Program-made: the position numbers and the translations under genes
Assembly (NCBI GenBank): GCA_018401565.1
Contig: JAGYKS010000039.1
Location: 1 to 64,000, forward strand
Length of the DNA stretch: 64,000 bases
Direction: 5' to 3'
From: Acidimicrobiales bacterium
Lineage (GTDB): Bacteria > Actinomycetota > Acidimicrobiia > Acidimicrobiales > Acidimicrobilacustridaceae
Part shown: piece by piece, positions 17,271 to 27,039 of the stretch
Layout: the number at the start of each line of letters is the position of its first letter
How positions within the stretch are numbered: position 1 is the first letter of the stretch
Notes under the pieces: generated by a model
Databases searched by the model: none
What the model saw: the letters and a program-made list of their open reading frames with translations, nothing else
What the model was told of the DNA's origin: nothing

Positions 17271-17595
17271 TCACGGGTTGGTCCGGGCGCAGTCCTCGGC
17301 GGCTCTGCGGGCCCGGGCGATCTCGGTGCGTTCGTTGTTGCGTTGCTTGCGGAACGTGGTCAGCAGCACGATCCGGCCATCCTTGGTGAACCGGTAGGTG
17401 ATCCGGCGAGCAGTCGGGCCGAGCGTAAACCGCAACTTCGAACAGCCCGTCGCCGAGACTCCTCGACAACGGCATCCGAGCCCTCGACCCGAGCACGACC
17501 AGCCGGTCGATCGCCACGACCGTCCGGTCCCACTCGTCATCGCCGAGCGAGTCCATCCACTCGACGACTTCGTCATGCAGCTTGATCTCAGCCAC
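17271..17595 (-). pseudogene. HigB/RelE-type toxin (phage Gp49-like), one frame break
   Basis: Start taken as GTG 17595 (VAEIKLHDEVVEWMDSLGDD). The reading DEWDRTVVAIDRLVVLGSRA, then RMPLSRSLGDGLFEV, continues after a frame change near 17440 as RFTLGPTARRITYRFTKDGR and IVLLTTFRKQRNNERTEIAR, ending 17271. The L-LR--LG-G-FE-R--LG--ARRI-Y pattern followed by the FRKQ-N--EI motif is the core of HigB mRNA interferases of the Gp49 family. Joined length about 108 residues is normal. Without repair of the break the toxin would be dead. Confidence 0.7.
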
Positions 17596-17604
17596 AGGAG
17601 CAGT

Positions 17605-17627
17605 ATCGCACCAATGCGATGATCGCA
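17605..17627 (-). promoter_or_regulatory. Triple ATCGCA/TGCGAT half-site before the HigBA operon
   Basis: ATCGCA at 17605, TGCGAT at 17615 and ATCGCA at 17622 alternate in orientation, forming two overlapping palindromes with 4-base and 1-base spacers. They lie 10-32 bp upstream of the toxin start, as expected of an Xre antitoxin operator. Confidence 0.5.
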
Positions 17628-17639
17628 CAACAGTGATTA

Positions 17640-18047
17640 TCGTATGGAACGCTCGTTACCGATCGCCGGTCCCGAACTTGCTCCCGGTGGGACTCCCGGA
17701 CTTGCTCCCGATTCAGCGGAGGTGGAGGGTCGGCGGGGAGGCTGAGCTTTCGATCCGTCGTCAAGGGCGCCGAGCACGCAGTTCACCCGCCGCTGACCTG
17801 TCGTGAGCAGCCACCACGGGCGCCGGACCGGACCGGGCCCGTACACATATCAGCCACCGCTGCTCATGCCGCCCATCGTCGCACGCTGCGCGGGCCAGCG
17901 ACGCCTGAGAATCGTGCACACCGTCCCGGTGATTATCCGTAAGTGCCGCCCGATCTTGCTCCCGATGAACGATTCGATCTGCTGGGTCGCAACTTGGAAC
18001 CGCCGATCGCCGTTGACGACGTCGACGACTGCTGGGAGAGTCTCGGC
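17640..18047. other. 408-bp gap with three copies of CTTGCTCCCG
   Basis: The decamer occurs at 17677, 17701 and 17955 in one orientation. No gene, RNA or known site is recognised; the spacing (24 and 254 bp) does not fit a regular array. Confidence 0.5.
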
Positions 18048-18623
18048 ATGGCAATCGTGGTAGGCCCAGCGACATTGTTCGAAGACGTCAAGGCCGTGCT
18101 CGGCCCCCAACGGCCTGACGCCAACGTGTGCTGGTGCCTCAGCTACCGACTCACCTCCTCGAGGGAGAACCGGGAACTCGTAGGGCCGGCACGCGGCGAG
18201 CGGGTGCGACAACTCGTGCAGCAGGCCCCGCCGCCTGGTGTGCTCGCGTACGAGAACGGTGACGTGGTCGGCTGGGCAGCCGTGCACCCCCGCGCCGACA
18301 CGAGCTTCGCCCGCAACCGGAAGATCCCTCATGTCGACGACCTCGACGTCTGGTCAGTGTGGTGCATCCGCGTACGCCCAGGGCACCGCAAGACCGGCAT
18401 CTCACACCACCTGCTTGCCGGCGCAGTTGCGTTCGCCCGTGACAACGGCGCCGTTGCGATCGAGGGTTACCCCCTCGACAACAACACGGCGAGGATCGAT
18501 ACCACCATGGCCTACGTCGGAACTGTGGCCCTGTTCGAGAAGGCAGGCTTCACGAAGGTTGCCGACACCGACTCGGTGCTCGACGGCTTCCCGCGTGTCC
18601 TCATGCGGCTCGACCTGCGCTGA
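18048..18623 (+). CDS. GNAT-family acetyltransferase
   Basis: 191 residues from ATG 18048, preceded by GGGAGAG about 10 bases upstream and chosen because the family begins just before ATLFEDVKAVLGP. The sequence has CWCLSYR, GVLAYENGDVVGWAAVHPRA, and the acetyl-CoA loop VWCIRVRPGHRKTGISHHLL (motif A: V-x-x-x-x-R-x-G-H/x-x-x-G) followed by AGAVAFARDNGAVAIEGYPL and VALFEKAGFTKVAD. This is a cytoplasmic N-acetyltransferase of a group frequent in actinobacteria, acceptor unknown. The gene is undamaged although both neighbours are broken. It could be a selected cargo gene of the element. Confidence 0.8.
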   Translation: MAIVVGPATLFEDVKAVLGPQRPDANVCWCLSYRLTSSRENRELVGPARGERVRQLVQQAPPPGVLAYENGDVVGWAAVHPRADTSFARNRKIPHVDDLDVWSVWCIRVRPGHRKTGISHHLLAGAVAFARDNGAVAIEGYPLDNNTARIDTTMAYVGTVALFEKAGFTKVADTDSVLDGFPRVLMRLDLR

Positions 18624-18646
18624 GGCTGCTTCGGCCAGGACGCCAC

Positions 18647-18823
18647 TCACAACGAACATGTGCAGCCCCAACAGGCCCTGGCTGAATTGAAAGGAACACC
18701 GGAGTCTCGCCTGTCGGCGATGAAGGTCATGCCGCCTCTCTCCGGTCGGCGTCCACCACACTGGCGGCAGACCCAGATCGGGGTGTCACGCTCGCCGCTG
18801 CTCATGGGTGCGTACTCGTGCAT
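18647..18823 (-). CDS. Possible small zinc-ribbon protein (uncertain)
   Basis: A 58-codon frame from ATG 18823 contains two CxxC pairs, WVCRQCGGRR and ACWGCTC-SL at the end, which could bind one zinc. It lies opposite the region just upstream of the recombinase fragment. No ribosome binding site is visible and I know no matching family, so it may be chance. Confidence 0.2.
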   Translation of the reverse strand: MHEYAPMSSGERDTPIWVCRQCGGRRPERGGMTFIADRRDSGVPFNSARACWGCTCSL

Positions 18824-18833
18824 GGAGCAGGAG

Positions 18834-19118
18834 ATGACCACAGAGGTGATCGAGGACGAGCGTGTGGTGGTGAGCACGGCCCGGCTGGCGTGCGCGGCGT
18901 ACATCCGCACGAGCGCCGACGATCAGCAGTCGCCTGAGGACTCGCGCCGCTGGCAACTCGACATTGCCTCCCGGCTCGTCGCCACCGCCGCCGGGCAGAT
19001 CGTGGCGGTGTACCACGACATCGACGTCACCCGGGAGCTGCCGTGGTCCCGCCGGCCCGAAGCCTCTCGACTCGTGAAGGACGCGGCGGATCCGGGGCGG
19101 GGAGGTCGGCGTTGGTGA
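18834..19118 (+). pseudogene. Serine recombinase, N-terminal catalytic fragment
   Basis: After ATG 18834 the protein reads RLACAAYIRTSADDQQSPED, the opening of the resolvase/large serine recombinase catalytic domain, with the nucleophile serine in YIRTS, then SRRWQLDIASRLVATAAGQI, YHDIDVTRELPWSRRPEASR. It stops at 19118 after 94 residues; the rest of the catalytic domain, the recombinase domain and the zinc-ribbon/coiled-coil that large integrases use to find att sites are gone. The junction near 19100 leads directly into the lipase-like gene. It is the only integrase-type gene in the tRNA-bounded region, so it may be the remnant of one of the elements. Confidence 0.7.
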
Positions 19119-19178
19119 TCGCCGAGCCGCAGTGTCAGATAGCCGCGGCCGGGATCGGGCTCCACGTCCTCGAAATGG

Positions 19179-21907
19179 TCAGCCGGGCGCAAGGCAGGGT
19201 GCGGCATTGCACACATCAACGAAGGTGCCCCCAAGGAACGCAGCCTTTTGGCTGCGCGCTGAAGCCTGTTCACGGGGTTTGCCGTGTGAATCACCGACAG
19301 GGTCAGGGTTAGCAAGGTCCGGGCCGGGAGGGATGCTCCCGGTGGGGGGTGGGCGGCTGCCCGAGTCCCACATGACGTACACGCTGCCGCCGTATCCGTC
19401 GGCGATTTCCTGGGCGTTGAGACGTTCGATGCCCCAGAACGGTTCGACGTCAAGGCGGTCGGTGAACCCGATGTTCGCCGTGCGGTCAGGGTTGAGGGCC
19501 GGGGGGTCAAACAGTTTGATCCCGGCGGTGCGGGCCAACATGTCGGTGGTGACGCTGGCAACCTGCCAGTCGGCGTAGGCAGCGTGCAACAGGATCTGCT
19601 TTGGCGGGGTGGGTTCGTAACCCTCAACATCAAGTGGGTTGTCGGTCAGATGGTGGGCGTACCCGTTGGCTTCGGCACGGTCCCACAGAATCTGGATCAG
19701 TCCCAGCGCCTGGGGCCGGTCAATCTCATTGGGGTAGGCGGAATTGAACACGGTGTCGTAAACCCCTACCCACTGCGAACTGCGCCGCAGCAGCACCGAA
19801 TAGTTCATGCCCGGTACCCCGAGCACCCCACGGGTGAAGTCCTGGGCAACGGCCATGAGTGCTCCACCCATGATCCCGCCCTGGGAGTTGCCGTCATACC
19901 CCAACGTGGTCCGGTCAATCAGTGGTGCACCGCCATCACGGAACAACAGGTTGGCATCGAGGCCTTCAGGGTGGATCATGAGGCGACCCAGCATCAACAC
20001 GTTGAGGATGCCCTGCTGGGAGCCATCGGCAACAAGATTGAAATGCGACCCGTCCTGAAGGGCAATGGCTGCGTTTCCAAGGTCGGTTGATGAAAACCCG
20101 GCCCAGTTGGTGCCGCAGAACATGACGTTGTGTTCGTTGGCAAACCGGCGGATGTTGACACTGCTGATCTGGGTGTAGTCCCGCAACAATCCGTGGCCGT
20201 AGATCGACATGGTGGCAGGATTTTGGGCTGTGGCCTGTGTTGGCACCACACAGCGGAACGGCACCTGGACGCTGGGCCACGCAGGGTTGCGTTCAGGCAG
20301 GCCATCGGGACCCCAGTTGAATGCCTGTGCCGGGACATCAGGAGTGCCGCCGGGCACCGGGGCAGGAGCCGGGCCGCGTTGGTAGTTCGGTACTTCAAAC
20401 ACACCATCGATCGTCGTGACGTTGCTGCGGAAGCCGTCATCCACACCTGACACCAATTCCCGGGCAGCAACGAGGGTGGGTGCGTTGCCGTCGAGAGTGG
20501 CAAAGGCGTCGTCACGGATGTGCAGCATGCGCTCAGCAAGGTTGCGTTCACTGGCAACGGTGAAGTCCCACGCCACAACAAACTCATCGGGGTCAAACCC
20601 GTAACCGTCGAACTCTGTGAGCAGTAACTCCATGGCGTCACGACGCTCTTCCACCACCGCAATGCCGGTCGGAGTGCCGTCACGGTACGCAGCGAACACC
20701 TCATTGGCTTCCACCGGGCCACCAGACGTGTCCACCAGGTTCCGGATCGCCACCAGATACCTCCCACCCTCGTCAAAGTTCCGGGCCGGCAACACCATCA
20801 ACAACCGGTCAGCATCACTGGACGCCTGCTCGTCATACTCAACCCAGTGCGGATGCAGCTCCCCGGTTTCAGCATTGATGATCACCACCGGGGTGTCCTG
20901 GCTGACCGACAACGCCTTGTTCGTAATCGGGGCGGCACCCGACGCCACAAGATCCACATCGGGCAGGTACGCCAGCAGTTGCTGGCCGGGACTGAACCCG
21001 TCATTGCGGTTCTGCTCGGTGGTGTCGATCCGCCGGCCGTCCTTGTTCGCCGGTGACGCCGCCAACGAAAGGTCAAGACGCAACCCGGTGTCGGTCGTTT
21101 GGTCAGCAACGGTGAACTGGTCCGACGGGAACGGCAGGAGACACGACCGGGGGTCCAGCACCTCGCACACGTACACCTCGGTTGTCAACGCCTCAGGCAC
21201 CCACGCTGCGGGGTTCGCTGCCTGACGGAACAAAAACGCTGCCATCTGCCCACGGGTCACGTTCACAGCCTGCGAATACAGGGTCCCCGCCGTGTTCGTG
21301 CCCGTCGTGATCCCCGACTCCTTCAACCAGCACGTCGCCTGCCGCAACTCGACATCACCACGCACATCGGTGAACCCACACGACAACGCCGCATCAGGCT
21401 CACCCGCCAGACGCCACAAGAACCTCGCCATCTGCGCCCGGGGCACCGTTCCCACCCGGTTGTACTCGCCGGGACGAACCCCCGTGGTGACCCCTTGCTG
21501 ATTCAGCCAGCACGCCGCCAACTGCATGTCCCCAGAGGCCGTACCCATATCCCCAAAACCACAATCAGTGCCTGCGTCAGGCGCCGGTTCACCCTATCAT
21601 CCGCCACAAGAACAGCGCCATCTGACCCCGGTTCACCTGCACGCTGGGCGAATACAGCCCCGGGCCCCCAAAGCTCCTCGGTGATGTCTTCAGACACCAG
21701 CCACTGCACACCCTGGGCGAACGCGGCGCCGGCAGGCACATCAGTGAACCCAACCGGCCCACCAGCCGACGCTGGCAGCCAGCCGGCACCCCACCACCAA
21801 CATCACCGGCGGTGACCGGTGCAAGCGACCGCCGCCGGGGTCACCGCTGCGACGAGGGCAACCGCCGCTGCGACAGCGATCCGGCGAATCCGACGGGAAC
21901 GGCGCAT
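19179..21907 (-). pseudogene. Secreted SLH-repeat alpha/beta hydrolase (lipase/esterase-like), frame breaks in N-terminus
   Basis: ATG 21907 follows an AGGGGGAAAG ribosome site and opens a signal peptide (RRIRRIAVAAAVALVAAVTP, AVAC). Three SLH-like modules follow over frame changes near 21800, 21665 and 21590: TDVPAGAAFAQGVQWL...NRGQMALFLWRM, then LAACWLNQQGVTTGV..RAQMARFLWRL and ATCWLKESGITTGT..RGQMAAFLFRQ. The remaining 650 residues are one intact frame: YVCEVLDPRSCLLPFPSDQF, GIAVV..., a YGHGLLRDYT turn and the nucleophile elbow LGYDGNSQGGIMGG (G-N-S-Q-G), a carboxylesterase/lipase hallmark. SLH-type modules would hold it at the cell surface. It lies beside the tRNA, and could be either chromosomal or cargo. 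Confidence 0.7.
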
Positions 21908-22131
21908 GGTGAAACTTTCCCCCTGATGAACGTGTCCTGAACGAATCTTAGTGACGAAGGACACAGGCTGTGGCTCGGGCCACAGCAAAAACGGACGCCT
22001 TTGGCCAGCGGCCCAAGTCGTCCGACTCAGCCGGGTGCCCCACACCCGCGTGCTGCGCCCCAACTGGCCGAGTCAGGTCAGCTTGACGGAAAACCACCTC
22101 AGGATGAGTGCACGGCACGCACCCACCAAGC

Positions 22132-22157
22132 AAAAAGCCGGCCCCGAGGGACCGGCT
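22132..22157 (-). terminator. Rho-independent terminator of tRNA-fMet
   Basis: On the minus strand a 10-bp stem (AGCCGGTCCC pairing with GGGGCCGGCT, one G-U) with a 2-3 base loop is followed by TTTTTG, 23 bp after the tRNA 3' end. The corresponding block at 7222 has lost the T-run. Confidence 0.85.
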
Positions 22158-22179
22158 CCGATGCAGCCAAACTGGCAAT

Positions 22180-22256
<77 letters not shown>

Positions 22257-22343
22257 GCGTGAGAGTGATCATACGCCCATTGGCTCCCAGCTCCAACCTG
22301 ACGGGCTGCCGGGCCGCCAACAGCCCAACCCGACGACTGCCGG

Positions 22344-23927
22344 TTAGCGGCGTGGGCCAACCACATCGGGATTGTCGGCCAGCCACGCCCGAAGCTCGGC
22401 TTTGACCACCTTGCCTGACGCGTTGGTGGGCAGTTCGTCGACCACCACCACGTGCCGGGGCACCTTGAACCCGGCCAGGCGTTGGCGCACGGTGGCCACC
22501 ACCTCGTCGGCGTCCACGGTCATGCCCGGCCGGGCCACCACCACTGCGCACACGTTTTCGCCCCAGCGGGGATCGGGTACGCCCACCACCGCCACCGCTG
22601 CCACGGCGGGGGCGGCGCTCACGGCCTGTTCCACCTCGGGTGACGCCACGTTCTCGCCCCCGGTGATGATCACGTCCTTGCTGCGGTCCACCACCCGCAA
22701 CAGCCCGTGGTCATCCACCATCCCGACGTCACCGGTGTGCAGCCAGCCATCGCGCACCGTGGCCGCCGTGGTGGCGGGGTCGTTCCAGTACCCGGCCATC
22801 ACCTGGTCGGCGCGCACCGTGATCTCCCCCACCGACCCCGCCGGCATCTCAACGCCGGTGTCGCCGTCGACGATGCGCAGCTCCACCCCGGGGGCGGGGT
22901 GACCGGCCGCCGACAGCAGCGCATCGTCACCGGCCAGGCCACGCCGGTGGGCGGCAGCGTCGAGGAACACGGCATTGCCCGACAACTCGGTCATGCCGTA
23001 CCCCTGGGTGAAGTCCACCCCCAGCAGGTCGTGGGCCCGACGCAGCAGCGTGACCGGCATGGGGGCAGCCCCGTAGGCGATCACCCGCAACGTGGCCAGC
23101 TTGGCCACGTCGGTGGGTACGGCGTCGAGATGGTCGCACAATGCCGCCAGCATGGTGGCGGCCAGCGAACACGACGTGACGCCGTGGTCGGCTGCCATGC
23201 GACAAAAACCAACGGGCTCGAACCCTTCCATGAGCACCACCGGGCGGCGGTGGGCATGGCGGTGCACCACGTTGTATCCGGCCACGTGACACAGCGGGAA
23301 AGCGAACAGGTACACGTCGTCGGGATCCACGGGCCGGGCACCGGCACTGGCGGCCACGGCGGCCAGGATGCTGGTGTGGGTGAGCACCGCACCCTTGGGG
23401 GCCCCGGTGGTGCCACTGGTGAACAGCAACCACGCCGGGTCGTTGGGTCGACAGCCGTCGGCGGGCGCATCAACAGGCGCAGCATCAACATCACACAGTT
23501 GCTGCCAGTCGTGCAGCGTGGCCGGGTCCACCCCGGCATCAGCCAGGCGCTCGAGCTGATCGGGAGCACCGAACACCACCGTGGCCCCCGAGCGGGCCAC
23601 CTGGTCGGCGAGTTCGGCAGGGGCCAGGCGATGGTTGAGCAGGACCAGCACCCGCCCGGCAGCCGGCACCCCGTAATACAGACCAACCCAGGCCAGATGG
23701 TTGCTGCCCACCGCCGCCACCCGACCACCCACAGGCACCATGGCCGTCACCTGACGTGCGACCGCTGCCACCACGGCACGAAGGTCGGCCCACGTCACCG
23801 ACGCCCCGTCGGGAGTAACCAGTGCGACACCGGCGGGGTCATCGGCTGCAGCCGACGCCACGACGTCGTGCAGCAGCATGCCGGGCATGCCCACAGGTGA
23901 ACCTGCCACTCCAGCTGCTGAAGTCAC
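22344..23927 (-). CDS. Acyl-CoA synthetase (AMP-binding, ANL superfamily)
   Basis: 527 residues, intact. The P-loop-like motif I is LLFTSGTTGAPKGAVLTH (about residue 178), motif II YGMTELSG (about 312), the adenylate-binding DGWLHTGDVG (about 405) with DRSKDVIITGGENVASPEVE just after, and the catalytic lysine in NASGKVVKAELR (about 505). The reaction is ATP-dependent activation of a carboxylic acid to acyl-AMP and then acyl-CoA; chain length cannot be read, but the size and motif spelling resemble medium/long-chain ligases. Cytoplasmic. The gene lies 6 bp upstream of the UPF0182 stop on the same strand, so both may share a transcript, with UPF0182 first. Confidence 0.9.
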   Translation of the reverse strand: MTSAAGVAGSPVGMPGMLLHDVVASAAADDPAGVALVTPDGASVTWADLRAVVAAVARQVTAMVPVGGRVAAVGSNHLAWVGLYYGVPAAGRVLVLLNHRLAPAELADQVARSGATVVFGAPDQLERLADAGVDPATLHDWQQLCDVDAAPVDAPADGCRPNDPAWLLFTSGTTGAPKGAVLTHTSILAAVAASAGARPVDPDDVYLFAFPLCHVAGYNVVHRHAHRRPVVLMEGFEPVGFCRMAADHGVTSCSLAATMLAALCDHLDAVPTDVAKLATLRVIAYGAAPMPVTLLRRAHDLLGVDFTQGYGMTELSGNAVFLDAAAHRRGLAGDDALLSAAGHPAPGVELRIVDGDTGVEMPAGSVGEITVRADQVMAGYWNDPATTAATVRDGWLHTGDVGMVDDHGLLRVVDRSKDVIITGGENVASPEVEQAVSAAPAVAAVAVVGVPDPRWGENVCAVVVARPGMTVDADEVVATVRQRLAGFKVPRHVVVVDELPTNASGKVVKAELRAWLADNPDVVGPRR

Positions 23928-23933
23928 AGGTCG

Positions 23934-26900
23934 CTAGGCGGTGTTGAGGCGGAACTGCAGCGCCCGCAGGCGGTCGGTGGCCTCGCGCACCAACCGCTGG
24001 TACTCGCCGAGATCGCCCCGCTCGAGCAGGGCCCGGTCGGCCTCGTCGAGCAGGGCCTCAATGGCGGCCACCTCGGTGGCAACCTCGGCGTCGGTGGGCA
24101 GGCCCGAAGGTGGCAGCGTGGTGGGGACCGGAATCGTGGTGGTGGGAGTGCCGCCGTCGTCCACGATGATTTCCTGTTGGGCGCCGTCGTCGGTGGGTCC
24201 GTCGGTGGGGTCACCGGCCACACCTTCGAACGTGGTGATGTCCACGTCGAACAGTTCCTGGATCACCTCGCGCAACGTCGGGCGCATGATCACCTGCTCA
24301 CCGAACACACCCACCACATTTCTCAGCTCGGGCACGTTGGTCTGCGAACTGGCCACGTACACCGGCCACACGTAGAAGATCGTGTTCTGCCCGGTGCCGG
24401 TCTCCAGCGGCAACAGCATCAGGTCACCGAAGGTGACCGTGGAACCGCGGCTGTCGAGCAGGTTCAGCTGCTGGGCGATGACGTCGTCGGCCAGGATCTG
24501 CGAGGTGACCAGTTTGGGCCCGGCCACCTGCAGGTTGGACGGCATCTCGTACACCACCAACTTGCCGAAATCGCCGTCGGGGTCGCTCTTGGCGGCCATG
24601 AAGGCCGTGAGTTTCTGCGACGTGTCCTCACGCGAACGCGGGGTGTAGGCCCGAATCTGGATGAACGACTGGGTGACCTCCCCGGGCAGCCGCATGAGCT
24701 GGTAGTACGGCCGCATCCGCTCGTCGGTGGGGTTGGTCACGATGGCCGGGGGCGGGGTGGGTCCCCCGATGTTGGGCGGCAGGGTGGTCTGGACCTGCTG
24801 GCGGTCCAGGGTCCGGGGCGGGGCTGGGGCCACCGACCACGCGTTGGTCTGCTCCAGGAACTCCTGGGGCTCGCCGAGGTGGTAACGCGAGAACATGGTG
24901 GTCTGCACCGTGAACAGGTCACGCGGGTAGCGGATGTGCTGGCGGATGCCCTCGCTCATCTCGGACACGTCGGCGAACAGGTCGGGAAAGGCGCTGCTCC
25001 AGGCGGCCACGATGGGGTCCTCGGTGTCCATGACGTACAGCGAGACGGTGCCGTCGTAGGAGTCCACCACTGCCTTGACCGAGTTGCGCACGTAGTTGAA
25101 GTCACTGTCCAGGCCACTGCCCACCAGGCCCACGGTGTCGGCCTGCTGGCCGTAGGGCCAACGGGTGGACGTGGTGTAGGCATCGAGGATGTAGTAGATC
25201 CGGCCGTTGGCGATCACCGGGTAGACCTCGGAATCCAGCGCCAGGAACGGGGCCACCTCGTTGACCCGCTCACGCACGTCGCGGCGGAAAATCACCTTGG
25301 ATTCGTCGGTGATGAAGTCCGACACCAGCACGTTCCAGTCGGCGAAGCGCAGGGCGAACGCCGCCCGCCGGCCCACGCTGCCCAGGCCCACCCCGTCGTT
25401 GCCGTCGTAGCGGAACTCCTGGGTGGCGCCGTCCTCGTCGAGGAAGGCCACCTCGTCACGGGTGGCGCCCACGATGGCGAAGCCGCCAAAGTCCTCGGCC
25501 ACGTACAGCTCGGGGCGGGTCAGTTCAACTCCCACCAGTTCCGGACTGACCTCGACGGGAAGATTGCGGACCAAAAAGTCGGGCTGGCCGTTGGAGGTGG
25601 TGACGTTGGCCGGGGCCAGGGCCATGCCGTAGCCGTGGGTGTACACGATGTGGTTGTTTTCCCACGTGTCGGGAATCTCGTCGAGGGCCAGTTCGCGGGT
25701 GCTCACCAGCGCCGGGGTGAGGCTGATGTTTCCGCTGGGGTCGCGCACCTGATAAGCGGTCCATTTCGAGCCCGAGGAACCGGTAGAAGCCCAGACCCGG
25801 CTGCAGCCTCTGGAAGGTGCGCAGCACGGCAGAGGCGTCCAGCAACGGAACGTTGCGGATGGTGGCCGGATTGTTCACCACCGCAGCGCGGCCTTCGTCG
25901 ATGTCTTCGGTGAAATCCCCGTACCGACGGATCTCCACGTCGTCCATGCCCATGGCAAAACGGGTGGCCTCAATGTTGCGGGCCACGAACGGCGCTTCTT
26001 TTTGCGACAGGTCGGGAGTGACCTGAAAGCGCTGAATGAACGCCGGGTAGGCCACACCCACGCTGATGGCCACGAATCCCCACAGACCCACCGCCACCAG
26101 CGGCAGCACCCAGCCCCGGCGACGGATGTTCACGATGAACAACACCGCCGACAACAAGGCGATGATCAGCAGCAGGTTGAGGGCCGGCAGCTCGGCGTTG
26201 ACGGCGGTGTACAACGCCCCGGTGACCGCTGAGCGGGTGGAGTACACGAGCTCGTAGCGGTCGAACCAGTAGCCGGCGGCCCGGACCAGAGCCATGATCC
26301 CCACCAGGAACGACAGGTGGGCCTTGACCTGGGGGGTGACCCGCTCGGTTGGTGACTGCAGACGGATGCCACCGTTGAGGTAGTGGGCGATGGCGGTGAT
26401 GAAGGTGATGATGATCAGCGACGCAAACAGCCAGTCGATGGCCATGGTGACGAACGGCAACCTGAACAGGTAGAAGCTGATGTCCATCCCGAACTGCGGG
26501 TCAGTCATCCCGGTTGGCGAGCCGTTCAGAAACAGCAGCCAGCTCTCCCACTGCGCTGACATCGACACTCCGGCCAGCAACCCGGTAAACAACGCCACAC
26601 CGCCGCGCACCACACCAGCACGTCGCGACATCATGGCCTGATAGCGGCGAAGCAGTTCGTCGTCGGGACCCATCGGCGGCAGGCTGGGAGCGAGCCGGTC
26701 GGCCACGGTGAGATTCACCCACAAGATGACGGCGAACACGGCGGTGAACATCACCGACAGCAGTATTCGGGCACCGAGCAGGCCGCCCCAGATGTCGGTG
26801 CGGCCTACCGAGTCGAACCACAGGAAGTTGGTGTAGAAGTCCGCCAACCCGCGTGCCGAGGCAAACGCCAGCACCACCAGGGCGGCGGCCACGATGAGAA

Positions 26901-26964
26901 TGATGCGGCCACGTCCCGAGCCTCGGGTCTTGCCACGGGCCGGCATGTCAGCAGCAGATCGCAC
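23934..26964 (-). CDS. UPF0182 family membrane protein, one frame break
   Basis: Joined length about 1000 residues, as usual for the family. The N-terminal half has seven predicted membrane segments (IILIVAAALVVLAFASARGL, GARILLSVMFTAVFAVILWV, GGVALFTGLLAGVSMSAQWE, VTMAIDWLFASLIIITFITA, LSFLVGIMALVRAAGYWFD, LPALNLLLIIALLSAVLFIV, VLPLVAVGLWGFVAISVGVA). A large extracytoplasmic region follows with the conserved WENNHIVYTHGYGMALAPAN and DAYTTSTRWPYGQ. The frame changes near 25750 between the membrane half and the second half. A Pro/Thr-rich stretch (about residue 730) and a coiled C-terminal helix end the protein. Function unknown; conserved across actinobacteria next to PDZ-Lon, as here. Confidence 0.85.
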
Positions 26965-27039
26965 CCCCGCACTCTACGACAGGGGCCACCGAATGCCGCA
27001 GCGCTGGTCGATGGGCACGTGATCAGCCGACCGTGCCGG

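Noticed and set aside
24177-25913. A 578-codon plus-strand frame opposite UPF0182
   Set aside because: Histidine/glycine-rich composition and no motif; mirror of a conserved gene.
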